A stretch of 40,151 bases of DNA from Bacteroidales bacterium (GTDB taxonomy: Bacteria; Bacteroidota; Bacteroidia; Bacteroidales; UBA3824). Positions within the stretch are counted from its first letter, which is position 1. The number at the start of each line of letters is the position of its first letter. Positions 33,864 to 40,151 of the stretch are shown piece after piece. Where the stretch lies: positions 1 through 40,151 of the forward strand of contig JAEEXW010000001.1 of the NCBI GenBank assembly GCA_016287995.1, in the 5' to 3' direction. The position numbers and the translations under genes are program-made. The notes below the pieces were generated by a model, which searched no databases, was not told where the DNA came from, and saw only the letters and a program-made list of their open reading frames with translations.

Positions 33864-35156
33864 CTATTGAAATTTACGTTTCACGAACCAAATGTCGTGA
33901 GCGGTAACGTTAAAATGCATTAAAAAGTACTTTTCCTTGTACAAACCTTTGTCAGTAGTCCCGCGTGTGCCGAGGTCGCAACTTACGTTCAGCAGCAGCG
34001 TCCTGACAGGAAATCCGAGACCGAAACTGATTCCTTTCTCCTGAATATCACAACCGTTCAACTTTAAATACGTCTCTGTCTTATGGATTCCAAATCTATA
34101 GTTGATAGTTTTGTAATATCTTGAAGAATATTTTGAATTTACATACTGGATACCGAGTCCGTAATATTTGTTTTCCTTAAAATTGGAAACGTTTTCCTGT
34201 CTGGGCATCACAAAATTTGACCAGTCCTGGCTTCTGTAATCAAAATTTACTCTCAACTGCTCAAAAAATTCCGCTGAAAAGCCCACGCCGAAACTCTTCG
34301 GAACGGTGATTTTTCCGTCATAAAGCGTATCGTTTGCGATTGTGTCCGTAGAGCCGACAAGCGAATTTCTTGAAACCATCAGCAACTGGCTTCTTGTGTT
34401 GAGTTTCGCGTCGCCCGAAAAATAAATTCCGGCTGCAAGTTTCAAGAATTTTTTCGACGAATCTTTTTTTGAGGTGAAACTTTTCTGCGCCAAAAAGCCC
34501 AAATCCGAAGTAAAACCTCTTATGATTTCCTCGTTCTTGAAAACCGATTTTGAAGAATAATCCGAGACAAAAGTGCTCAAAGAGTCTTCTCTTACGATGT
34601 CGCCGAAAACGTATTTTCCTTTTATTCCGACAGAAAACATTTTCAAGAATTTGAACGCTGTACCGAGGCTGACTTCCGAAAGTCCGCCCTTGCCTTGAAA
34701 CGCTTCAACGTATTTCCTTTCATAACCGCCTGCACTGACGGTCATAGTGTCTTTGCAATAATAACCTACCGCGCTGTAAGGCGATACGCCGAAAGTAAAA
34801 CTCCACCAAGGTTTTACGGCAAAACCTCCTGCAAAATATCTGAAAGTGGCGGTGCTGTTTTTCTGGTTTTGAACCGCCGATTCTGTTTTGGCATATTTTA
34901 CGTCAAAACCCACGTCAAAAACAAAACGCTGCAAAAGCAAATCTGTGTTCGCTGCGGGATTCACCGTGTTCAGAAAATAAGGCGTGCTTTCGGCAATGCC
35001 TGCGCCTCCCATGGCAATATTGTGCCCCGTTGCGCCTGAAAAAATATCGCCTATTCCGTAACGCGAATACGGCGAAGTGGTAAACCGCTGCGCTTTCAAC
35101 TCACTGAAAGACAGAAGAATAATTAAAATTAAAAATTTAAAAACTCTTAGATACAT
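33864..35156 (-). CDS. Outer membrane beta-barrel protein (SPYSRYG type)
   Basis: A 430-residue protein with a signal peptide (about 1-22, ELKAQ). The mature N-terminus RFTTSPYSRYGIGDIFSG and the following AMGGAGIAES are typical of FadL/PorV-like Bacteroidota outer membrane proteins. Alternating strands continue to the C-terminus, which ends in an aromatic-rich strand. Its start overlaps the end of coaX by 20 bp and the TPR gene follows, so the three form one transcript. I infer a barrel in the outer membrane; substrate or partner is unknown. Confidence 0.85.
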   Translation of the reverse strand: MYLRVFKFLILIILLSFSELKAQRFTTSPYSRYGIGDIFSGATGHNIAMGGAGIAESTPYFLNTVNPAANTDLLLQRFVFDVGFDVKYAKTESAVQNQKNSTATFRYFAGGFAVKPWWSFTFGVSPYSAVGYYCKDTMTVSAGGYERKYVEAFQGKGGLSEVSLGTAFKFLKMFSVGIKGKYVFGDIVREDSLSTFVSDYSSKSVFKNEEIIRGFTSDLGFLAQKSFTSKKDSSKKFLKLAAGIYFSGDAKLNTRSQLLMVSRNSLVGSTDTIANDTLYDGKITVPKSFGVGFSAEFFEQLRVNFDYRSQDWSNFVMPRQENVSNFKENKYYGLGIQYVNSKYSSRYYKTINYRFGIHKTETYLKLNGCDIQEKGISFGLGFPVRTLLLNVSCDLGTRGTTDKGLYKEKYFLMHFNVTAHDIWFVKRKFQ

Positions 35157-35880
35157 TGTAATTTAAAATTCTGTTAAGTCCAAATGCTACTAAATTTGGC
35201 GCTGCAAATATCGTATTTTTTAAGTTCTTAGCCAAAAAAATTGTGTCCCCTCCCGTTAAAATTATTTTTCCGTCGGGGTTATCCCTCTCAAAATCACGTA
35301 TATAACCGTCAATTTCAAATTTTATGCCGTTTAAGACACCTTTCATCACCGCAGAGACGGTATCGCAGCCGAAACCCTCTGCCCAGTCATACTCCTTAAT
35401 CAAGGGAAGTTTGGCGGTATGCTCGTTCAAAGCCTTGAATCTCAGAGCAATACCCGGTGAAATATTTCCGCCCAAAAATTCGTTTCCGTCTTTTAAATAG
35501 TCAAAAGTTACCGCCGTTCCCGCGTCAATTATAAGGCATGATTTTCCTTCCGAGATGACCGACGCGCCGATTGCCGCCGCCAAACGGTCAAGCCCTAAGG
35601 TCTCTGGGGTGGAATAACTGTTTTTTACCGGAATAAAAGTAGAGCGGGAAAACTCCAAAAACTTTACGCCGAGGGCTTCAAAACGCGCGTTCAATCCCTC
35701 AACGCGGGTGTTAACAGAGGAAAAAATTGCGTAATTTATCTTGTATTTTGCAAAAATCTGGTCTGCCGCCTCAAAAATGTTTTCCGTTTCTGCTTTTACT
35801 ATCTGCTTAAAAATCAACTCGTTATCATCAAAAACACACAACTTGCAAAACGTGTTTCCAATATCTAAAATTAAATTCAT
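35137..35880 (-). CDS. coaX: Type III pantothenate kinase
   Basis: A 247-residue CoaX, which phosphorylates pantothenate in the first step of coenzyme A synthesis and belongs to the ASKHA fold. Markers are LILDIGNT with the phosphate-binding D/G/N at residues 6-9, LDRLAAAIGA, IIDAGTAVTFDYL, GGNISPGIALRFKAL and ILTGGDTIFLA. The start at 35880 (MNLILDIGN) is correct; a longer frame to 35994 would add a hydrophobic 38-residue run unlike any CoaX. The end overlaps the outer membrane protein start by 20 bp. It is divergent from the receiver gene with about 80 bp between them. Confidence 0.96.
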   Translation of the reverse strand: MNLILDIGNTFCKLCVFDDNELIFKQIVKAETENIFEAADQIFAKYKINYAIFSSVNTRVEGLNARFEALGVKFLEFSRSTFIPVKNSYSTPETLGLDRLAAAIGASVISEGKSCLIIDAGTAVTFDYLKDGNEFLGGNISPGIALRFKALNEHTAKLPLIKEYDWAEGFGCDTVSAVMKGVLNGIKFEIDGYIRDFERDNPDGKIILTGGDTIFLAKNLKNTIFAAPNLVAFGLNRILNYNVSKSF

Positions 35881-35921
35881 TTTTTTTAACAAAAAAATTA
35901 AAATTTTCGGCTGCAATTTAC

Positions 35922-35929
35922 TAAATTTG
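35922..35929 (+). promoter_or_regulatory. -7 box for the receiver gene
   Basis: TAAATTTG followed by C is a perfect TAnnTTTG, 30 bp before the ATG at 35960. The -33 region is A/T-rich without a clear TTTG. The position supports the start at 35960 rather than an upstream in-frame ATG. Confidence 0.5.
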
Positions 35930-35959
35930 CAACATAAAACAGCACAAAAAAAACTAAAA

Positions 35960-36358
35960 ATGGCAAAAAAAATTTTAATCGTTGAAGATGACAAAATGCT
36001 CTGTACGATATTTCAGATGTTCGTTCAGGAACTTAACTATGAACTCGTCGGAACAGTGCATAACGGCGCGGACGCGCTCTCTGCGGTAGAAAAAGACGGC
36101 GACATAGACGTAATTTTGATGGACATACATCTTGACGGCAGACTCAGCGGAATAGAAACGGCAGCCTTTTTGGAAAAAAACGGTTACGAAATCCCCGTTG
36201 TGTTCATCACCGGCGACGACAATGCTGATTTGATAGAAGAAGCCACGTTACCAAATGTTTACGGTTTTATAATAAAGCCTGTTTATATGCGCAACCTTGG
36301 TGTCGCAATAGAGTTTGCATGTGCTAAATTTGCCAAAATAAACGGCAAAAAAAGATAA
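35960..36358 (+). CDS. Stand-alone receiver (CheY-like) response regulator
   Basis: A 132-residue single receiver domain. The acidic pair is E9-D10/D11 in ILIVEDDKM, the phospho-acceptor Asp lies in LMDIHLDG, the Thr in FITGDD and the Lys in IIKPV. There is no output domain, so it must signal by binding a partner or by phosphorelay. The LDGRLSGIETA loop is longer than in CheY, a form seen in PAS-histidine-kinase-associated receivers. No kinase gene is adjacent on the same strand; a hybrid histidine kinase begins some 2.7 kb away at 39082. Confidence 0.93.
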   Translation: MAKKILIVEDDKMLCTIFQMFVQELNYELVGTVHNGADALSAVEKDGDIDVILMDIHLDGRLSGIETAAFLEKNGYEIPVVFITGDDNADLIEEATLPNVYGFIIKPVYMRNLGVAIEFACAKFAKINGKKR

Positions 36359-36372
36359 AAAAAGAAAGGGAT

Positions 36373-36948
36373 TTATTTTTTATAAAAATTCATTTCGTCA
36401 AGATATTCGAAGGTTTTTTCGGGCATAAAAAACCTCACGTCTTTCCCCTCGCGGATAGACTGTCTTATAAATGTGCTTGAAATTTCGATTATAGGAGTCT
36501 CAACAAGCGTAACTTTTGGGTGGCTGACAAGTTTTCCTCCGTCAGAGCCGTTTCTCGGAAAAACCAAAACGTTATGATATTCAAGTATTTGTTCGTAATT
36601 TTTCCAACGGTCGAGCCTTTCGAGATTGTCAGTCCCCATGATTAAATAAAATTCGCGATCGGGGTATTTTTCTTTCAGGTAGGTTAGTGTGTCAATAGTA
36701 TAAGAAGGTTTGGGCATACGAAACTCTACATCGCATGCCCAAAACTTTTTGTAGCCTTCAATCGCCCGTTTTAGAAGTTCAAGACGGTGATAATCAGGCA
36801 ATAAACTTTCCTTTTGTTTGAAAGGGTTTTGCGGTGAAACCACAAACCAAAGGCAGTCTAATGCTGAATATTCAGTTAAGAAATTTGCCAACATCAGATG
36901 CCCGTTATGAACGGGATTGAAAGATCCGAAATACAGCCCCGTTTTCAT
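36373..36948 (-). CDS. nadD: Nicotinate-nucleotide adenylyltransferase
   Basis: A 191-residue NadD, which adenylates nicotinate mononucleotide to deamido-NAD in NAD synthesis. It has GSFNPVHNGH (8-17) with the H-x-G-H nucleotidyltransferase motif, FVVSPQNPFKQ, MGTDNLERLDRWKNYEQIL and the closing ISSTFIRQSIREG with the second ATP-binding SSTxIR motif. Length is normal for the family. It lies 8 bp after the GPF-module protein gene on the same strand, so they may be co-transcribed, although no functional link is obvious. Confidence 0.96.
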   Translation of the reverse strand: MKTGLYFGSFNPVHNGHLMLANFLTEYSALDCLWFVVSPQNPFKQKESLLPDYHRLELLKRAIEGYKKFWACDVEFRMPKPSYTIDTLTYLKEKYPDREFYLIMGTDNLERLDRWKNYEQILEYHNVLVFPRNGSDGGKLVSHPKVTLVETPIIEISSTFIRQSIREGKDVRFFMPEKTFEYLDEMNFYKK

Positions 36949-36956
36949 TTCCCTTT

Positions 36957-37565
36957 TTATTCGTTCAATCTGTAAATTGCTTTTGCTTCCTCAGCCTGAG
37001 TGTAATCCCAGAAAGGTCCTATCGAAAGTCTCTGGAACGAAAGTCCCTCAAAAAGTGCGTCGGCAAATTCGTTTGCAGAGCCGGAAGACACAGCCGCGGG
37101 GCTTCTTGTGAACTCGTAAGAGCCCATACGTCTCAACTCCGTAAACGCGCATTGAAACCAGTGCATCGTACTCGGAGCGGTAGGCTGCGGAAGTTCGTTA
37201 ATTTTTTCCTTCGACTTTTTGTAATAAATCTTTGCGTTAATCGCCTCTACTTCCGAATAGAAAGGTCCTATCGTAACTTGACGGTGAGCGATTCCCCACC
37301 ATACGGCTTTTGAAAAACTTTTGAGCGAACCCATCATTACTTTTGCTCCGCCGCCAAGGATTTCGATTTCCTTGCGTTTGCTGTCGATTTTCATACGGAT
37401 ATAAAACCAGTAAACATCGGGCGTAGGTTCTTTATCTTCAATGCCTTCGGGGGATTCCGAAGTTACTTTCAAGGTCTTTTCGGGGTCAACAGCCGATGCC
37501 TTGAAACTGCCGCCGAATAGTGTCAATGCGGCAAAGAGCAACAATATTTTTGTAATTTTTTTCAT
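36957..37565 (-). CDS. Exported GPF-module protein, copy A
   Basis: A 202-residue protein with a signal peptide (about 1-25, KASA). The mature protein holds two similar halves. Each starts with an aromatic WF strand (YWFYIRM and MHWFQCA), then has a Ser/Gly strand and helix, and ends in a module reading GIAHRQVTIGPFYSEVEA or LSFQRLSIGPFWDYTQAEEA followed by AK-x-Y. The xxIGPFxxxxEA pattern resembles the second half of SPOR peptidoglycan-binding domains, which is an inference. Copy B at 37643-38248 is its close paralogue, with signal peptides and ends nearly identical, so the pair arose by tandem duplication. The -7 region of this copy has diverged (GATCTTTG). Confidence 0.75.
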   Translation of the reverse strand: MKKITKILLLFAALTLFGGSFKASAVDPEKTLKVTSESPEGIEDKEPTPDVYWFYIRMKIDSKRKEIEILGGGAKVMMGSLKSFSKAVWWGIAHRQVTIGPFYSEVEAINAKIYYKKSKEKINELPQPTAPSTMHWFQCAFTELRRMGSYEFTRSPAAVSSGSANEFADALFEGLSFQRLSIGPFWDYTQAEEAKAIYRLNE

Positions 37566-37642
37566 CTTTACTAAAAAGTTATTTGTTAAGTTTTATTGTA
37601 CAAAGATCAAAACAAAATTCATACCATTAAATTTTTTTTGAT

Positions 37643-38248
37643 TTACTCTAATAATCTGTAAATCGCTTTTGATTCCTCAGACTCAGTGTAGTCCCAAAAA
37701 GGTCCTACTGTAAACCTTTGGTATTGAATACCTTCAAACAAATCTTTAACAAATTCATAATCAGAGCCTGAGGATACTGCGGCAGGACATCTCATAAACT
37801 TGTATGCCCCGGAGTGCTTCTCTGTCAACGCGCATTGAAACCAATGCATCATCTTTGGCGCGGCAGACTGCGGATGTTCTTTGATTTCGTTTCTGGATTT
37901 TTTGTAATAACTCTTTGCGTAATTTGCTTCATCCTCCGAAAGAAAAGGTCCTACCACAAACTGACGGTGTGCAATTCCCTTTTTAGCGGTTTTTGAAAAA
38001 ATTTTATACGAACCCTTAACAACTTGTGTATCACAGCCTAAAATTTCAATATCCTGACGTTTGTAGTCAATTCTGATACTGACAGAAAACCAGTAAACAT
38101 CGGGCTTTGGTTCTTTGTCAAGAATGCCTTCGGGGGATTCAGAAGTTGTTTTCATTGTCTTTTCGGGGTCAGCCGCCGATGCCTTGAAAATGCCGCCGAA
38201 GAATATCAGCGCGGCAAAAAGCAACAATATTTTTGTAATTTTTTTCAT
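37643..38248 (-). CDS. Exported GPF-module protein, copy B
   Basis: A 201-residue paralogue of copy A with the same signal peptide (MKKITKILLLFAAL), the same two-half layout, and the landmarks AHRQFVVGPFLSEDEA, MHWFQCAL, PAAVSSGS and GPFWDYTESEESKAIYRLLE. Roughly two thirds of residues match copy A by eye. It retains a perfect minus-strand -7 box (38284-38291), so it is probably the promoter-proximal copy, with copy A and nadD possibly read from it as well. Function is unknown; a periplasmic or cell-wall location is inferred from the signal peptide and SPOR-like pattern. Confidence 0.75.
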   Translation of the reverse strand: MKKITKILLLFAALIFFGGIFKASAADPEKTMKTTSESPEGILDKEPKPDVYWFSVSIRIDYKRQDIEILGCDTQVVKGSYKIFSKTAKKGIAHRQFVVGPFLSEDEANYAKSYYKKSRNEIKEHPQSAAPKMMHWFQCALTEKHSGAYKFMRCPAAVSSGSDYEFVKDLFEGIQYQRFTVGPFWDYTESEESKAIYRLLE

Positions 38249-38283
38249 CTTTACTAAAAAGTTATTTGTGAAATTTTATTTTA

Positions 38284-38291
38284 CAAAGATA
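38284..38291 (-). promoter_or_regulatory. -7 box for GPF-module gene copy B
   Basis: On the minus strand this is TATCTTTG, a perfect TAnnTTTG, 36 bp before the ATG at 38248. The equivalent site of copy A (37601-37608) is GATCTTTG and no longer fits. Confidence 0.45.
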
Positions 38292-38320
38292 AAAACAAAA
38301 TTCTTACCGTTAAAATTTTT

Positions 38321-38352
38321 TTTGATTTACAGAGAAATATTTTTTAATTTTG
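38321..38352 (+). promoter_or_regulatory. Bacteroidota-type core promoter for the lipoprotein at 38383
   Basis: TTTG (38321-38324) and TAATTTTG (38345-38352) are 20 bp apart. The transcript would begin near 38359, so translation from 38383 fits, and the in-frame ATG at 38350 (inside the -7 box) is excluded. Confidence 0.72.
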
Positions 38353-38382
38353 CCCGAACGTAATTTTAAAATTGTCAAAAAA

Positions 38383-39021
38383 ATGAAAGCAAATTTACTT
38401 TTAACGGTTTGTTGTTCATTGTTGTTTATGACGGGCTGCATGGAAAACGGCTCTCAAAAGTCCGACGCAAAAAGCAACACCGAAAACAACACTACAACCA
38501 CCACAACAGACGACGGCAAGACCGACAACGGCGGCTCTACGACCGATGATAGTAAGAAGAACGAAACCAAAAATTCGTTTCAATCAGCAAACGGCAAGTT
38601 TTCGATAAACTTTCCCGCGCCTCCTGCCGGACCGGAAAGCAGCATTGAGCAAAACAAAGCGGGTTTGATGCAAATTTTCACCTACACTTTGACTGTTTCT
38701 GAGTCTGCGGGTTACTTTGCATATTACAAAGATTATCATTCGGGCGTTATAACGGATTCCAACACGGAAACGATGTTGAAAAAAGAGGCTGATAATTTTA
38801 TGAAAAACATCGGTTCTTCTGTTGCTAAATCTTCGTCTGAGCGTCTTGACGGCAACAAAGGTCTCTCGTTTTCCGGCACTTTGAACGACACAATCGCAAT
38901 TAACATGCGTGCGTTTTTTGTCGGAAGACGTTATTATCAATTCGGCACGATAGCCTCAAACTCAGAAATTTCAGAAAAGGATTCAAAAAAATTCATCAAC
39001 TCGTTTGAAATTATAAAGTAA
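38383..39021 (+). CDS. Exported lipoprotein with an acidic/Thr-Asn linker
   Basis: A 212-residue lipoprotein with its lipobox ending at C19 (LFMTGC). Residues about 25-65 form a low-complexity linker of Asn, Thr, Asp, Ser and Lys, which would hold the folded part away from the membrane. The C-terminal domain (about 66-212) begins FQSANGKFSINFPAPP and ends SKKFINSFEIIK, with a Y-F-Y-Y core strand, a pattern seen in PsbP-like/DUF1795-like folds, though this is only a resemblance. It stands alone between a divergent duplicated gene pair and a convergent histidine kinase. The start is set by the promoter at 38321-38352. Confidence 0.78.
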   Translation: MKANLLLTVCCSLLFMTGCMENGSQKSDAKSNTENNTTTTTTDDGKTDNGGSTTDDSKKNETKNSFQSANGKFSINFPAPPAGPESSIEQNKAGLMQIFTYTLTVSESAGYFAYYKDYHSGVITDSNTETMLKKEADNFMKNIGSSVAKSSSERLDGNKGLSFSGTLNDTIAINMRAFFVGRRYYQFGTIASNSEISEKDSKKFINSFEIIK

Positions 39022-39032
39022 GAAAATTTTAC

Positions 39033-39078
39033 AAAAAAAAAATTGAATTATGAAAAACTCATAATTCAATTTTTTTTA
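39033..39078. terminator. Bidirectional rho-independent terminator
   Basis: TTGAATTATGA (39043-39053) and TCATAATTCAA (39059-39069) form an 11-bp stem with a 5-nt loop, flanked by A and T runs of eight or more. It sits between the stops of the convergent lipoprotein (39021) and histidine kinase (39082). Confidence 0.88.
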
Positions 39079-39081
39079 TTA

Positions 39082-40151
39082 TTATTTTTTCCTGTTTAGA
39101 AATCCGGAAAGCGTATTCATTAGAATTTTTATTTCAATCGGCTTGGTTATGTAATAGTTGCAACCGGCGGCTATGGTTTTTTCTTTTTCGCCGGTGAGCG
39201 CGTAAGCGGTTTGAGCAATTATGATAACATCTTTGTTGAACTCGCGGATTTTCTTTGTCGCCGTATAGCCGTCCATAACAGGCATTTTGATGTCCATTAA
39301 AATCAAATCTATATTGGAATTTTCTTTCGCTATTTTAACGGCTTCTTCTCCGTTTCGAGCCCAAAGTACGTTGGCTTTGGTTTCTGCAAGAACTTCTTCC
39401 ATATAGATAATGTTCATGTCTTCGTCTTCGGCAACAAGAATTGTTTTGCCTTCCAATGTGCCTTGACCGCCGTTTGTGGTAGAGGCGCCGTATTCGTCAG
39501 CAACGTTGAGTTCGGGATTGTAAGGCAGTGTGAAATAGAAGGTTGAGCCTTCGCCTTCAACTGATTCTACCCACATTTCGCCGCCCAAAAGTTCGGTAAG
39601 TTTCTTTGAAATCGTAAGGCCTAAACCAGTGCCGCTCTGATTCTTGTTGTCTTTCTGCTCTATTTGTCCGAAACGTTTGAAAATCAAGTCCAACTTGTCT
39701 GCCGGCATGCCTACGCCCGTGTCTTTTACATAGAAGAGCAGTTGCTCCGGCGTGTTGAATTTGTAACCGAACTCAATATAGCCTCTGTCAATAAACTTCA
39801 TGGCGTTGCCGATGAGGTTGTTAAGAATCTGTTTGAGCCTGAAAACGTCGGTTTCAATCGTAAAGTCTTCCGAGTCAACTGCTTTTTTCATTCTCAGTTC
39901 AAACGGCTTGTTGGTCATGTCGTTGATTTGGTTTTGCGACATAAAAATCTCGTTCATAACAGGGTTGAGCAGAATTTTCTGTGTTTTTACTTTCAACTGT
40001 CCTGCTTCTATTTTCGAGATGTCAATGATGTCGTTGATAAGGTTCAAGAGGCTTTTACCGCTGCTGCTGATGATTTGCAGGTATTTTTCTTTGTGCTTGT
40101 CAAAGTTTCCGGGTTTTGACAAAAGTTCCGAAAAGCCGATAATCGCATTCA
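39082..40151 (-). CDS. Hybrid histidine kinase with C-terminal receiver, 3' part
   Basis: The frame enters from the right edge and gives about 356 residues; the N-terminal sensor and the phospho-accepting His are outside the window. The visible part starts inside the HisKA helix (NAIIGFSELLSKPG, the residues just after the H-E-I-R-T-P-M box). A HATPase domain follows with QILNNLIGNAMKF (N box), DTGVGMP (G1) and GTGLGLTISKKL (G2). After a short linker there is a receiver domain with AEDED, LILMDIKMP carrying the phospho-Asp, AQTAYAL and ITKPI. It is thus a hybrid kinase that passes phosphate to its own receiver. The sensed signal cannot be inferred. The stand-alone receiver at 35960 is a possible downstream partner. 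Confidence 0.93.
   Translation of the reverse strand, partial: NAIIGFSELLSKPGNFDKHKEKYLQIISSSGKSLLNLINDIIDISKIEAGQLKVKTQKILLNPVMNEIFMSQNQINDMTNKPFELRMKKAVDSEDFTIETDVFRLKQILNNLIGNAMKFIDRGYIEFGYKFNTPEQLLFYVKDTGVGMPADKLDLIFKRFGQIEQKDNKNQSGTGLGLTISKKLTELLGGEMWVESVEGEGSTFYFTLPYNPELNVADEYGASTTNGGQGTLEGKTILVAEDEDMNIIYMEEVLAETKANVLWARNGEEAVKIAKENSNIDLILMDIKMPVMDGYTATKKIREFNKDVIIIAQTAYALTGEKEKTIAAGCNYYITKPIEIKILMNTLSGFLNRKK

Larger units (their letters stand above)
37563..38330 (-). repeat. Tandem segmental duplication covering gene copy B and both upstream blocks
   Basis: The 84-bp blocks immediately upstream of the two paralogues (37563-37646 and 38246-38330) are nearly identical, from the ATG-side CATCTTTACTAAAAAGTTAT through ACAAAGAT and the GATTTA end. 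The first block ends exactly at the stop codon of copy B. The duplicated unit is thus about 685 bp, gene plus promoter region. The TTTG in the second block also serves as -33 box for the plus-strand lipoprotein at 38383. Confidence 0.8.

Noticed and set aside
1..40151. tRNA, rRNA, CRISPR arrays, integrases or transposases
   Set aside because: Looked for by eye on both strands and not found; a covariance or profile search was not possible.

Overview
The window looks like a chromosomal segment from a member of the phylum Bacteroidota, most likely order Bacteroidales. The evidence is family content and signals: a type IX secretion cargo with a gliding-motility-type C-terminal domain, an OmpA protein with thrombospondin type 3 repeats, an Smr protein of the DUF2027 type, a Bacteroidota-style fused ATPase/permease ABC transporter, type III pantothenate kinase beside an outer membrane protein and a TPR protein, and several perfect Bacteroidota core promoters (TTTG, 20 bp, TAnnTTTG). 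I see no rRNA, tRNA, CRISPR array, prophage or transposase gene. One REP-like palindromic element is present at 6544-6663.

Layout. 1-360: start of a PfkB sugar kinase (minus, partial). 461-2535: a receiver-AAA+ sigma54-activator-like protein lacking a DNA-binding domain, translationally coupled to a DUF58 protein. 2571-5611 (minus): an exported lipoprotein and an OmpA/TSP3 outer membrane protein whose last 53 codons are cut off by an in-frame TAA. 5736-6527: a DUF3298-like lipoprotein. 6544-6715: REP-like element and terminator. 6728-16722 (minus): a tight run of an unknown gene with a probable frameshift, queA, a serine hydrolase with an eroded GH3 domain, and a thioester-less alpha-2-macroglobulin. 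16838-23988 (plus): an Smr protein, then a run of lipoprotein, small exported protein, an ABC transporter split by an in-frame TAA, and a type IX secreted protein.

23996-28735 (minus) is an apparent alpha-glucan operon: CBM20-GH77 4-alpha-glucanotransferase, cytoplasmic GH13 enzyme, then a zinc-ribbon protein fused to a SiaC-like (DUF1987) domain. Upstream of it, 28736-29231 carries a possible short terminated RNA. 29232-32117 (plus): a 5'-nucleotidase-type phosphoesterase without a signal peptide and PurT. 32159-35880 (minus): coaX, an outer membrane protein and a TPR protein. 35960-36358: a stand-alone receiver. 36373-38248 (minus): two tandem paralogous exported proteins built from repeated GPF modules, then nadD. 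38383-39021: a lipoprotein. 39082-40151 (minus): the 3' part of a hybrid histidine kinase.

The most interesting items are the zinc-ribbon/SiaC fusion in the glucan operon, the HTH-less AAA+ regulator coupled to DUF58, the eroded GH3/serine hydrolase next to an A2M without thioester, the four-module GPF family made by segmental duplication, and three broken genes (two in-frame TAA codons and one probable single-base shift), which may be real decay or sequence errors. Functions were assigned by reading motifs; no database search was run.
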